Below are positions 1-7,438 of a DNA stretch of 38,302 bases, in pieces (the stretch's first letter is position 1; the number at the start of each line of letters is the position of its first letter). The notes under the pieces are model-generated. The model did not search any database and was not told where the DNA came from. It saw only the letters and a program-made list of their open reading frames with translations. The stretch comes from an uncultured Actinomycetes bacterium. GTDB taxonomy: Bacteria; Actinomycetota; Thermoleophilia; Solirubrobacterales; Solirubrobacteraceae. A program made the position numbers and the translations under genes. Location of the stretch: NCBI GenBank assembly GCA_937888775.1, contig CALAQT010000039.1:1-38302 (forward strand), written 5' to 3'.

Positions 1-192
1 GCGCAAGGCCTTTAGCTCGCGGTACTCGATCTGACGCAACGGATGCGTCACCCGCTCCTTCAGGGTGTCGACTCGCTGGTCGGGAATCCGGAAGGTCTTA
101 TGGAGATCGCGGACCTCGATCAGGACCGGCTCGTGGCGCAGATGAGCGCGCCGGTTGACGTTACTGGGCACGGGATCGTCGTCTGCCGGCAC
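1..192 (-). CDS. Polysaccharide/teichoic-acid export ABC transporter ATP-binding protein, N-terminal part (Wzt/TagH-like)
   Basis: This is the first 64 codons of a gene that runs off the left edge. The start chosen is GTG at 192; an in-frame TAA lies a few codons upstream and there is no clear Shine-Dalgarno. The readable part is a charged leader, then EVRDLHKTFRIPDQRVDTLK followed by ERVTHPLRQIEYRELKALR. This is the characteristic opening of Wzt-type ATPases: beta-strand, aromatic residue for adenine stacking, and a long insertion before the A(L)(R/K)DVSF strand. Walker motifs lie outside the window. The family powers export of lipid-linked polysaccharide with a Wzm-like permease in the inner membrane. 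It is divergent from the methyltransferase at 237, as is usual at the edge of glycan loci. Family assignment rests on the N-terminal signature only. Confidence 0.75.
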   Translation of the reverse strand, partial: MPADDDPVPSNVNRRAHLRHEPVLIEVRDLHKTFRIPDQRVDTLKERVTHPLRQIEYRELKALR

Positions 193-236
193 AGGCTGTG
201 TGGCGACAATTCTTTACAGTGCGCGGACGGGGAGAC

Positions 237-1220
237 ATGCACATCGGCGCCAACGTTACCCAGCCGATCATCGAACCGTTCCCGATCGTCATGTCCACTT
301 ACCTTGAGCCAGGCTGGATCGAGCGCTTCGCCGAGCTATGGGAGAAGCTCGGCCCGGAGACGAAGACCGCGATCATCGACCTGCTCGGAGAGGACTGGTC
401 GTTTGACGACAAGCGTGCGCTCGACTTCGGCTGCGGTGCCGGTCGGACGCTCAAGCACTTCCGCCGCGAGGCGGAGCGAGCCGAGCTGTGGGGGGTAGAC
501 ATCGACGCGATGAGCATCGACCTCCTCCAGCAGACTGTCTGCCCGCCCTTTCGCGTAATCCGCGCGGACTACATGCCCCCGCTCGAGCTCGACGCGGATT
601 CGTTTGACCTCATCTGGTCGATCTCGGTATTCACGCATCTGACCGACAGCTCGATCCCTTGGCTGCTCGAGCTGCATCGGCTGCTCAAGCCGGGGGCGAT
701 TCTGATCGCCACCTTCATGGGCAGGTGGACCTCCGAGCTGCTCGCGGGCGAGCCGTGGGATGAGGACCGAGTCGGCATGAACGTGCTGCGCCACAACCAT
801 CCGGCCAGCGACGGTGCACCCCTGGTCCTGATCTCCGACTGGTGGCTACGCGAGCATTGGGGCCGGGCCTTCGATGTGATCCACATCGAGCCCAACATTC
901 ACAACCAGAGCTGGGCGGTCCTGGCCAAGCGCGCCGACGACGTGTCAATCGAGGACATCGAGCGTCCAGGGCCCGATCCGCGCGAATACCTCGCCCTCCG
1001 TCACAACCTCCGTCAGGTGCAGCGCGAGTTGGAAGCGGCGCAGCAAGCTGGTCGAGAAGAAGTGCACGCAGAGCGCCGGCGCGGCGAAGAGACGTTGGCG
1101 GCGGCGATCGAAGCCGAGCGACGCGTCTACGAGCAGTCCCTCAGCTGGCGGCTGACGCAGCCGCTACGAGCGGCAGCCAAGGCGGCGCGCGACTACCGGG
1201 AGCGCCGGCGACCCAGGTAG
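237..1220 (+). CDS. Class I SAM-dependent methyltransferase with C-terminal coiled coil and SWRLT tail
   Basis: The start is ATG 237, preceded by GGGGAG at 229-234; an upstream in-frame ATG at 198 lacks a site. The 327-residue protein has a Rossmann-type SAM domain with motif I LDFGCGAGRTLKHF near residue 65, an acidic VDID at the end of beta 2, and the IWSISVFTHL strand (motif IV region) typical of Methyltransf_11/25 enzymes in glycan clusters. After about residue 245 it becomes a charged helix (RHNLRQVQRELEAAQQAG) ending in SLSWRLTQPLRAAAK and a basic tail. The same tail motif occurs in the glycosyltransferase at 1193-2203, so the tail is not tied to catalysis. Its 3' end overlaps that convergent gene by 28 bp. 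It likely methylates a sugar or terminal residue of the surface glycan; the substrate cannot be read from sequence. Confidence 0.85.
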   Translation: MHIGANVTQPIIEPFPIVMSTYLEPGWIERFAELWEKLGPETKTAIIDLLGEDWSFDDKRALDFGCGAGRTLKHFRREAERAELWGVDIDAMSIDLLQQTVCPPFRVIRADYMPPLELDADSFDLIWSISVFTHLTDSSIPWLLELHRLLKPGAILIATFMGRWTSELLAGEPWDEDRVGMNVLRHNHPASDGAPLVLISDWWLREHWGRAFDVIHIEPNIHNQSWAVLAKRADDVSIEDIERPGPDPREYLALRHNLRQVQRELEAAQQAGREEVHAERRRGEETLAAAIEAERRVYEQSLSWRLTQPLRAAAKAARDYRERRRPR

Positions 1221-2203
1221 GTGCCCGCTAGGCGGCGCCCCAGGACCGTGGGAACCCGGCGCACGCGGTGACCGTCCCCCGGATCGAAGGACCGGGTTTC
1301 GTCGGCGCGACGTCGCCGCAGAGCGGTCAGCATCCGCAGCGGCGCGGTCAGGCGCCAGGCGAGGCTGTCGGTCATCACCGCCAGCTCGCGCTGATGCTCG
1401 AGCGTGAGGGCGTCGATCTTCATCTGGGTCGAGTACGCCGCCGCGCGAGTTACGGCCGCTTCCGCCTCGCCTCGCCTCGCACGTTGTTTCCAGCTTCCAC
1501 CCCCGGTGCCGACTCCCGGCATCCGTCCATCCCACTTCTCGGCCACCGCCATGTGAGCTTGGGACCAGTGCTCGAGATCGTTGGCGAGCTCCAGCGAGTG
1601 GTTGTGGACCACCTTGAAGTCGGCGGTCACCACCTTGCGCCCGGCCTCGCGGACCTGGAGGCAGAAATCGAAGTCGTACCCGTGCAGCAGCTGTCCGAGC
1701 GACTCGTCGAAGCGGATGTTCTGGACGACCCAAGGGGAGAGGCCGAGCACGAATCCGTCGACCGTGTCGACCTCGCCAAGCCGTGCATAGGGTGGCCTGT
1801 CGTTCTCGTTCCAGGTCAGCGACGGGAAATCGCCGCCGCCCAGTTCGGTGTAGCGGTGGATGAAGGAGGCCCAGGTGACCGAACCCTCCCACCAGGCGAT
1901 CGTGCGTACCCCGATCGAGCCCACGCACCCGACGACCCCCACCTGAGGGTCGGCCAGGGCCGCCCGCAGCTTGGCGGTGAACTGGGGGTCCTGGATCTCG
2001 GAGTCCTGGTGCAGAAGCACCAGCACCTCCAGTCCCTCGATCTCGGCCGCCTGGTCGAGAATCGCGTTGTAGTTATGGAAGATGGAGCCGTGGGCGCTCC
2101 GCCGCAGGACCAGCGTGTCGCGCTCGCCGGCAAGCTTGATGCCCTTCTCGGCGTAGTCGCGATAGACGTCCGGCCTGGTGACGGCCGACCCGAAGACGAT
2201 CAC
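1193..2203 (-). CDS. Glycosyltransferase family 2-like protein (Glyco_tranf_2_5 type) with SWRLT tail
   Basis: 336 residues, start GTG 2203. The N-terminus (IVFGSAVTRPDVYRDYA) aligns with the paralogue at 4317-5219, supporting this start. Shared landmarks are LVLLHQDSEI (probable metal-binding D-x-E/DxD region), AWWEG, LGEVDTVDGFVLGLSPWVV, FDESL, HGYDFDFCLQVREAGRKVV and VVHNHSLEL, the layout of a GT-A fold. The C-terminal part is a helix-rich stretch with SLAWRLTAPLR followed by an Arg-rich tail. It presumably adds a sugar to the surface polysaccharide on the cytoplasmic face; donor and acceptor are unknown. The start overlaps the stop of a possible 15-codon leader ORF (GTGA overlap). The 3' end overlaps the convergent methyltransferase. 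Confidence 0.8.
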   Translation of the reverse strand: MIVFGSAVTRPDVYRDYAEKGIKLAGERDTLVLRRSAHGSIFHNYNAILDQAAEIEGLEVLVLLHQDSEIQDPQFTAKLRAALADPQVGVVGCVGSIGVRTIAWWEGSVTWASFIHRYTELGGGDFPSLTWNENDRPPYARLGEVDTVDGFVLGLSPWVVQNIRFDESLGQLLHGYDFDFCLQVREAGRKVVTADFKVVHNHSLELANDLEHWSQAHMAVAEKWDGRMPGVGTGGGSWKQRARRGEAEAAVTRAAAYSTQMKIDALTLEHQRELAVMTDSLAWRLTAPLRMLTALRRRRADETRSFDPGDGHRVRRVPTVLGRRLAGTYLGRRRSR

Positions 2204-2247
2204 CGGCGCGCTCCGCCGCGCCGGCTCATGGTCGTGAAGATGGTCAC
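2200..2247 (-). CDS. Possible 15-codon leader peptide upstream of the glycosyltransferase
   Basis: GTG 2247 opens a 15-codon frame (VTIFTTMSRRGGARR) whose TGA overlaps the GTG of the glycosyltransferase (GTGA). Seven bases upstream is TACACT, a good -10 box, so transcription would begin at or next to this GTG. That makes it a plausible leaderless leader peptide translationally coupled to the next gene. It could instead be a chance frame, or the decayed N-terminus of the same gene; the basic residues carry no clear attenuator code. Confidence 0.4.
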   Translation of the reverse strand: MTIFTTMSRRGGARR

Positions 2248-2254
2248 GGCGGCG

Positions 2255-2260
2255 AGTGTA
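2255..2260 (-). promoter_or_regulatory. -10 box (TACACT) for the glycosyltransferase unit
   Basis: TACACT read on the minus strand, spaced 7 nt from the leader GTG at 2247. It fits the TANNNT pattern placed 5-11 nt before many start codons in this window. No convincing -35 was recognised. Confidence 0.45.
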
Positions 2261-2290
2261 AGGCGTCCCTTCTGCAGGTGCCGCGGCAGC

Positions 2291-4063
2291 TCAGCCCAGG
2301 CTGCAGACCGAGAACGAGCTCGCCGCCGTGACCTGGGCGTGCCATGGCTGGGGCGCTAGGTCGGGCTTGATTACCAGCGTCGCCCCGGCGCCGGGGGCGA
2401 CGGTTCCGAGCGTGAGGAACTGCGAGCCGAAGCGACGCACGCTGACTGTCGCCTCGGCTGCGCCGCTACGCACCAGCAGTCCGCCCGGCGCCGCCGTCAC
2501 CGTGAGCGAGTTGACCACGCCGCTCGGTGTGTAAGCCGTCGGCCGGAAGCTGACGCAGCCGCTTGAAACCGAATCGGTCCCCGACGCCACGGCGTCGACG
2601 CTCGGCGGAGTTGCCCCCGGCGGGGTCGACGTGCTCGTGCCGCGTGGTGCAAGATTCTGGATGCGGACCAACTGCGAGTCCGCGGCCTGCCTCGCGAACT
2701 CGGGCTGCTGGGCGAGCAGCGCCGGGGACAGCGGAGGAGCACCCAGCGCCTTCTCGGCGGCGAACCAGTCCCTGGCCTTGACGATCCCGAAGATGAAGCC
2801 TTGCGAAACGTAGCCCGGCGCGACGATGGGCCGGCTCAGGTTGAGCGTCCCGAGCTCGGCCTCGGTGTACTGGGCCTGGCTCTGTAACAGTCCCGCGCCG
2901 GCTTGCAGTGGTCCCAGGTTGGACAGGATCGCAGCCGCGGCGAGCACTCCGATTCCCGCCGCCATGGCAGGTCTGGCGATTGCTCGACGGTTGGCGAGTT
3001 CGACGATCAGCAGCACGACGAACACGGCGCCGATGAAGAGGTAGCGGCTCTCGTCTCCGGTCGACGTCAGTGTCAGCGAACCTACCGAGACATACGCGCG
3101 CCCCACCCCGGTCAGCAGCCAGAACGCGAGCAGGATCGTGCTCAGCGTCAGCACTCGAGGCGGGATCCGGCGCAGCACCCGCAGGCGCCAGATCGCCAGC
3201 GCCAGCGCCAGCACGAGCAGCGGCGCTCCCCAGGAGAGGAAGTCGCCGCTTCCGTCGTTGTACGGGTTTATCTGAGCTAGGCCGGTCAGCGCGCTCAGGG
3301 TTCCAGCCGCCGAGTTGAACACGAACTGCGGCAGCAGCAGAAGCGCGTGTCGGTTGAAGACCGTCTGTTGGTAGGTCACCCACCAGAGCGCATACAGCGC
3401 GACCGGAATCGCCACGATCCACAGGTCTCGCCGCCGTCGTGCCAGCAACACCTCGACCATCAGCCCCGCGGCAACGGCGAGGCCCGGGCTGGAACTGGCC
3501 AGCGAGAGACCGAGGAGCAGGCACGCGCCGATGTCGCCGGCTCGGTCGTCGCGGTCAAGCGCCAGCAGCGCTCCGACGCCGCCGAGCACACACAGGATCC
3601 AGGCGGTCTGGAACGGCCACAGGATGTCCTGCCAGCCGGGCCCGAAGAACAGGATCAGGGCTGCCGCCAGCAGCGCGTAGTAGCTGCCGACCCTCTGACG
3701 AGCGTAGAGGAAGATCAGCAACGTGCAGATCACCTCTACGCCAATCAGCAGCCCGCGATAAGGCCAGTAGTGGCGCAGCCCGACAATCGCGAACAGCAGC
3801 TTGTAGAGCGTGATCGGCACGAGCGAGAAGTGCTGGTTGTGCGGCTGCAGGAACGTGTTCAGCCCACCCCCGCGCCGGGTCAGGATCCACTGCCACTCGT
3901 CGGCCCAGAAGAACGTCCCGCGGGTCTCGTAGATGAGGAGGGCCGCGCCCGCGAGGAGCAGCACCGCCAGCGCGAGCCAGGACCACCAGCGTGGCGGAGC
4001 GCTGACGAACGCCCGCGCCCGAGGACCCAGCCGCCGCTCCCAGCCGCTGCGGCCCTCCGCCAC
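2291..4063 (-). CDS. Large polytopic membrane protein, GT-C-like or glycan-locus membrane protein
   Basis: About 590 residues from GTG 4063. The open frame continues upstream to 4264, but that extension overlaps the GT-C remnant and is unlike protein, so it is left out. The first membrane segment follows a basic stretch (WWSWLALAVLLLAGAALLIY), and right after it comes FFWADEWQW, an Asp/Glu pair in the first periplasmic loop as in GT-C glycosyltransferases. Roughly ten further hydrophobic segments follow. The last 150 residues form a Thr/Ser/Pro-rich beta-type extracellytoplasmic domain, with two Cys in VSSGCVSF and FSVCSLG that might pair. Family members in such loci act on lipid-linked sugars at the outer face of the membrane. 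The function is inferred from topology and context; no exact family is recognised. Confidence 0.65.
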   Translation of the reverse strand: MAEGRSGWERRLGPRARAFVSAPPRWWSWLALAVLLLAGAALLIYETRGTFFWADEWQWILTRRGGGLNTFLQPHNQHFSLVPITLYKLLFAIVGLRHYWPYRGLLIGVEVICTLLIFLYARQRVGSYYALLAAALILFFGPGWQDILWPFQTAWILCVLGGVGALLALDRDDRAGDIGACLLLGLSLASSSPGLAVAAGLMVEVLLARRRRDLWIVAIPVALYALWWVTYQQTVFNRHALLLLPQFVFNSAAGTLSALTGLAQINPYNDGSGDFLSWGAPLLVLALALAIWRLRVLRRIPPRVLTLSTILLAFWLLTGVGRAYVSVGSLTLTSTGDESRYLFIGAVFVVLLIVELANRRAIARPAMAAGIGVLAAAAILSNLGPLQAGAGLLQSQAQYTEAELGTLNLSRPIVAPGYVSQGFIFGIVKARDWFAAEKALGAPPLSPALLAQQPEFARQAADSQLVRIQNLAPRGTSTSTPPGATPPSVDAVASGTDSVSSGCVSFRPTAYTPSGVVNSLTVTAAPGGLLVRSGAAEATVSVRRFGSQFLTLGTVAPGAGATLVIKPDLAPQPWHAQVTAASSFSVCSLG

Positions 4064-4098
4064 CAGGGAGGCTCGGTCGATTTCGCCTGATTGAAGGC

Positions 4099-4280
4099 TC
4101 AACGCCGCTCGGATGCTACCCCGAGCAGATACGTGAACGGGATCGACGCGGTGCCGGCCAGCAGGGCGAACAGTCGCACCATCGCCGGCGAGCTGCCCAG
4201 TCGATCCGCGCTCCGGGCGAGCATGGGTACAGCGGTGGGGTGCGTCCAAGGTCGGTGAAGTCAAACGGCGTTCCGCTTAG
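4099..4280 (-). pseudogene. Remnant of a GT-C (PMT/ArnT-like) glycosyltransferase
   Basis: On the minus strand, one frame reads GTPFDFTDLGRTPPLYP. After a shift near 4228, the neighbouring frame reads MLARSADRLGSSPAMVRLF and then ALLAGTASIPFTYLLG, with a stop at 4099. This order (D/E, then (H/T)PPLY, then RLGxSPAxxRLxxLLAG, then IPxxYLLG) is the signature of the first loop and second to third TM helices of ArnT/PMT-like glycosyltransferases. Everything before and after is missing and the piece is frameshifted. It lies just upstream of the membrane protein on the same strand, so it may be the leftover of a related or duplicated gene. Confidence 0.6.
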
Positions 4281-4316
4281 CGAGGCCCGATCGAGACACG
4301 GCTAACATCGCCCGCC

Positions 4317-5219
4317 GTGATGTTTGCCTTCGGCTGCTCGATCATCATGCCCGACGTCTACGAGCGCTGCGCCCGCCCGGGAATCGAGCGCGCCCGGGAG
4401 CTCGACTCGGCGATCCTCGCCCACGCGGCCTCGGGGTCCGTAGCCCGGAGCTTCAACCTACTGCTCGATCGAGCGGCGGCGATCGACGGACTTGAGACCC
4501 TGGTTCTCCTGCACGAGGACGCGGAGATCCTCGATTCCGACTTCTGTTTCAGGGTTCGTGACGTGCTGGCCGATCCGGAGGTCGCTGTGATCGGCTCCGT
4601 GGGCTCACGCGGGGCCACCGGAATCGCCTGGTGGGACGGAGAGATCAGCTGGAACTCGGCGCCATACCACTACGGCGAAAGCGGTGGCGGGGATCTCGCC
4701 TGGGGGCAGAGCTCCGAACAGACTCCCGGCGAGGTCGACACCGTCTACGGGGTGATGATGATCCTCTCGCCCTGGGCGGTGCGAAATCTGCGCTTCGACG
4801 AATCGATCGGGATGCTGCACGGCTACGACTTCGACCTCTGCCGGCAGGCGAAGGTGACCGGCAAGAAGGTGGTGACCGCGGACCTGCGACTCGCGCATCA
4901 CCACTCACTTGATCTGGTGACACAGATCGAGATCTGGGTCGCTGCCCACATGCGGGCGGCGAATGCCTGGAGTGATGACCCCGTTGGCGGGGATGCTCCC
5001 GATGAGGCCTGGAAGGAGCGGGCCAGGCGGGCGGAGGCCAGCGCCGCCGCGGCACGGCTGCTGGCAGCGTCCAAGCTGCTTCAGGCTGATGCCACGGCGC
5101 GGAGCTTCGAGCGCGAGCTGGAGTTCGTTCGCAACACGCGGAGCTGGCGGATGACGGAATCGCTGCGGCGCGGCAACTCGTTCGTGCGAGCCGCGCGAGG
5201 GCGGGGCAAACGGGTCTGA
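4317..5219 (+). CDS. Glycosyltransferase family 2-like protein, paralogue of the 1193-2203 gene
   Basis: 300 residues. TAACAT at 4303-4308 sits 8 nt before GTG 4317 with no Shine-Dalgarno, which suggests leaderless initiation; ATG 4320 is the only close alternative. The protein follows its paralogue motif by motif: FAFGCSIIMPDVYERCA, LVLLHEDAEI, AWWDGEISW, GEVDTVYGVMMILSPWAV, FDESIGMLHGYDFDLC, GKKVVTAD, HHHSLDL. It ends in a helical region with RNTRSWRMTESLR and a basic tail, the weaker form of the SWRLT tail. The two paralogues lie in opposite orientation around the membrane protein. Role: sugar transfer in surface glycan assembly; donor unknown. Confidence 0.8.
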   Translation: MMFAFGCSIIMPDVYERCARPGIERARELDSAILAHAASGSVARSFNLLLDRAAAIDGLETLVLLHEDAEILDSDFCFRVRDVLADPEVAVIGSVGSRGATGIAWWDGEISWNSAPYHYGESGGGDLAWGQSSEQTPGEVDTVYGVMMILSPWAVRNLRFDESIGMLHGYDFDLCRQAKVTGKKVVTADLRLAHHHSLDLVTQIEIWVAAHMRAANAWSDDPVGGDAPDEAWKERARRAEASAAAARLLAASKLLQADATARSFERELEFVRNTRSWRMTESLRRGNSFVRAARGRGKRV

Positions 5220-5252
5220 CGGTTCGCCGGACTCAAGGTCAACGGTCCTGCG

Positions 5253-5269
5253 CGCCCGTGGGCCGGGCG
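5253..5269. terminator. Hairpin between convergent genes
   Basis: CGCCCG (5253-5258), loop TGGGC, CGGGCG (5264-5269), placed between the stop of the + strand glycosyltransferase and the stop of the - strand methyltransferase. It has no T-run, so this would be an actinobacterial-style GC hairpin serving both genes. Confidence 0.4.
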
Positions 5270-5270
5270 G

Positions 5271-6323
5271 TCAGTCGTCCAAGACCTTCAGAACTTCTTG
5301 CTTGGATACTGCGGCGTTGGCGGGTGCGATGCCGGCCCGGTGGCGAAGCCGAGAGAGCTGCTCGGCGAGCCCAAACGCGCTCGAGTTGAGCAATCGGCGC
5401 AGCAATGCCTCTTGGCGATGGATCCGCTGGCGTGCCGCGGTGACCTCCATCATCTGGTGGTGCACGGACGCCAGGTGGTAGGCGCGGTTGGCCTCGAGGC
5501 GCGAGATGATCGGGTTACGGTCCAGCGGGCTGAGCATGTTCTGGAGGGCTTCGGAGTAAGCCGTGCGTGAGTCCCACACTATGCCGAGCCCGAAGAACGA
5601 AGGGAGGATCGCGAAGCGGAGGTTCTCGTCGCTTGAGACGAAGTCCTCCACCGCGGTCAGGACGCCGTTGCGGGGGCCTCCCTCCTCGGCGGCGGGCCAC
5701 TTGTACGGGAGGCCGCCCGGACGTGGCTTCGCCAGGCCTGGGAATAGGCCCCCTCCCTCGATCGTCGGCTGGCGGTACTCATCGGGAATCTGCTCGGGCG
5801 CGTAGTAGTCATCGCGCCGGGCGTGCGGCCAGCCCACGTCGTGGAACATCAGCAACGGCATGCGCTTCTCGCCGCCGTGCTCGACGATCAGCCGGATCTC
5901 CTCGGTAACCGTGAAGTAGTTGTGATCGCCATCGATCACGTAGGCGTCGGCGCGCTCCATGTCCTTCAGCGCCTCGTGACTCGTGGCGCGGAACAACTTC
6001 AGCGCCTCGCGCTCGGAATCGAGCTGGACGAGCTCCTTCTGGGGCGAGGGGTCGATCGCCCATACCTGGGCTCCCGAGGTCGTTGCCCAGTCCAGCAGAA
6101 AGCGAGTCAGGTCGCCGGCGTAGGCGCCCACCTCGACCACGGACTGCGCACCGGCCGTCTCCAGGCAGGCGATCATCGCCTCGCCGTTGTTGATCAGCGA
6201 GGCGCCCCACTGGCCGGGATCGCTGGCGAAGTCGCAGGCCGGGTGCAGGGTCCAAGGAAGATCCCCACGTTGCAAAGCGCGGACCGTCTCCTCCGTGCCG
6301 AGGTTGAGCTGAACCCTTTCCAT
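5271..6323 (-). CDS. Class I SAM methyltransferase (Methyltransf_24-like) of the glycan locus
   Basis: 350 residues. TAGACT, read on the minus strand at 6333-6338, is 9 nt before ATG 6323, so the gene is probably leaderless; this -10 box shares bases with the stop codon of the upstream gene. The SAM domain shows VVEVGAYAGDLTRFLLDWA (motif I), VWAIDPSP (acidic end of beta 2), and AYVIDGDHNYFTVTEEIR. The DGDH-(x)-Y element is the hallmark of the Methyltransf_24/cephalosporin hydroxylase-like group. LLMFHDVGWPHARRDDYY is probably the substrate and metal region. The C-terminal 80 residues are helical (HHQMMEVTAARQRIHRQ) with NSSAFGLAEQLSRLR, at the position where other proteins here carry SWRLTxPLR. 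Substrate unknown. Confidence 0.8.
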   Translation of the reverse strand: MERVQLNLGTEETVRALQRGDLPWTLHPACDFASDPGQWGASLINNGEAMIACLETAGAQSVVEVGAYAGDLTRFLLDWATTSGAQVWAIDPSPQKELVQLDSEREALKLFRATSHEALKDMERADAYVIDGDHNYFTVTEEIRLIVEHGGEKRMPLLMFHDVGWPHARRDDYYAPEQIPDEYRQPTIEGGGLFPGLAKPRPGGLPYKWPAAEEGGPRNGVLTAVEDFVSSDENLRFAILPSFFGLGIVWDSRTAYSEALQNMLSPLDRNPIISRLEANRAYHLASVHHQMMEVTAARQRIHRQEALLRRLLNSSAFGLAEQLSRLRHRAGIAPANAAVSKQEVLKVLDD

Positions 6324-6335
6324 GCGCGGCGCAGT

Positions 6336-7370
6336 CTAGTGCAGCCGATCCTGCCCACTGCGTCGCAGGGTCAGCATCACCTGGTAGGGGTCGCCGAGCA
6401 GTAGGTCGACGTCGAGCAACTCAAACAGCTCGTGCCAGCGTTCTCGTACGTAGGAGAGCGTGATCACGGTTTCGCCGTAGGTGATCTCGCCTCCCGGCGC
6501 CTCAGACCCGAGTGGCTGGCCCCCGTGTGGCGCGAACAGATACCGGGGGCGCTGCAGCTGCTCCTCCGGCCTCGGTCCGAGCGAAGCCAGGGCGGGATGC
6601 AGCAGTTCCGAGAGGCGAAGATACTCCGGGGGCCTGATCGTCACGAACAGCACACCGCCTGGCGCAATGGAACCATGCAGGGCTCGCAGACTGGCTTCGT
6701 GGGCCGGCTCTGAGAGGTGGGTGAACACCGAGAACGCGTAGGCGAGATCGAAGGGCTGATCAAACGGAAGCGCTTGGGGCACGAAATCGCAGCGACGCAA
6801 TGTCGCCGGAACGCGGCTCTGCTCGCAGACGTCGAGGATCGGTTGCACCGGATCGCAGCCGAACAGCCGACCCGGCTGCACATCGCGCGCGAAGAAGCGG
6901 GTCAGTCGCCCCCACCCGCAGCCGAAGTCGAGCACCCGGCTGTCGCGCAGGTCCTGTTCTGAGTGTCGTTCATAGCGCTGGCGGACCTTGTCGTAGAAGC
7001 CGCGGCTCTGGGCGCCGAGTACGGCTCCGGAGGCCCCGTTCCAGGTCGCCTGGAGCGCCGGCTCGGGAACCCCGGGCAGCAGCGCTCGGATGTTGGGATA
7101 GGAGGCGTACTGCTGAGTGAGCAGCAGCGCCCAGAGATCCGAGTCCAGGCCGGCAAACAGCGCCAGCGCCTCGGTCCCGGCGCCGGCACAGGCGGCCTCG
7201 ATCGGATCCAGCTGCACTTCGCAGAAGGCGCGCAACCAGGAGTCGTATCGCTGCTCGGCAGGCGCGGACGCCGTACCCGAGCCGCCGGCTCGTGCATCCA
7301 ACTCACGCCGCAGGCGGCGCAGGATCCTCTGAGACAGGTCCGAGATGCCGGTGAGGCTAACGCGTGGCAC
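6336..7370 (-). CDS. Class I SAM-dependent methyltransferase
   Basis: 344 residues from GTG 7370. The open frame runs further upstream, but that part is Arg/Pro-rich, non-protein-like, and would overlap the divergent gene. The N-terminal 130 residues are helical and include YASYPNIRALLPG and the W-N-G-A-S-G segment. The SAM domain then follows: VLDFGCGWGRLTRFFA (motif I), FGCDPVQP, FDLAYAFSVFTHLSE and a post-motif GGVLFVTIRPP. The FDFGCGxGR and SVFTHL elements match the first methyltransferase of the window, so both belong to the same glycan-modifying family. It lies 12 bp upstream of the next minus-strand methyltransferase and is probably cotranscribed with it. Confidence 0.8.
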   Translation of the reverse strand: MPRVSLTGISDLSQRILRRLRRELDARAGGSGTASAPAEQRYDSWLRAFCEVQLDPIEAACAGAGTEALALFAGLDSDLWALLLTQQYASYPNIRALLPGVPEPALQATWNGASGAVLGAQSRGFYDKVRQRYERHSEQDLRDSRVLDFGCGWGRLTRFFARDVQPGRLFGCDPVQPILDVCEQSRVPATLRRCDFVPQALPFDQPFDLAYAFSVFTHLSEPAHEASLRALHGSIAPGGVLFVTIRPPEYLRLSELLHPALASLGPRPEEQLQRPRYLFAPHGGQPLGSEAPGGEITYGETVITLSYVRERWHELFELLDVDLLLGDPYQVMLTLRRSGQDRLH

Positions 7371-7438
7371 GTCCTGGCCGCGGCGGCGGTCCCTCTGGGC
7401 TCCCGGTCGCGCGCAACCATCTAGGGTTGGCGTCGACC

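Noticed and set aside
2291..4264. A 657-residue start for the membrane protein at TTG 4264
   Set aside because: The extra 67 residues overlap a GT-C remnant in other frames and do not resemble protein; GTG 4063 leads directly to a basic stretch and the first membrane helix.
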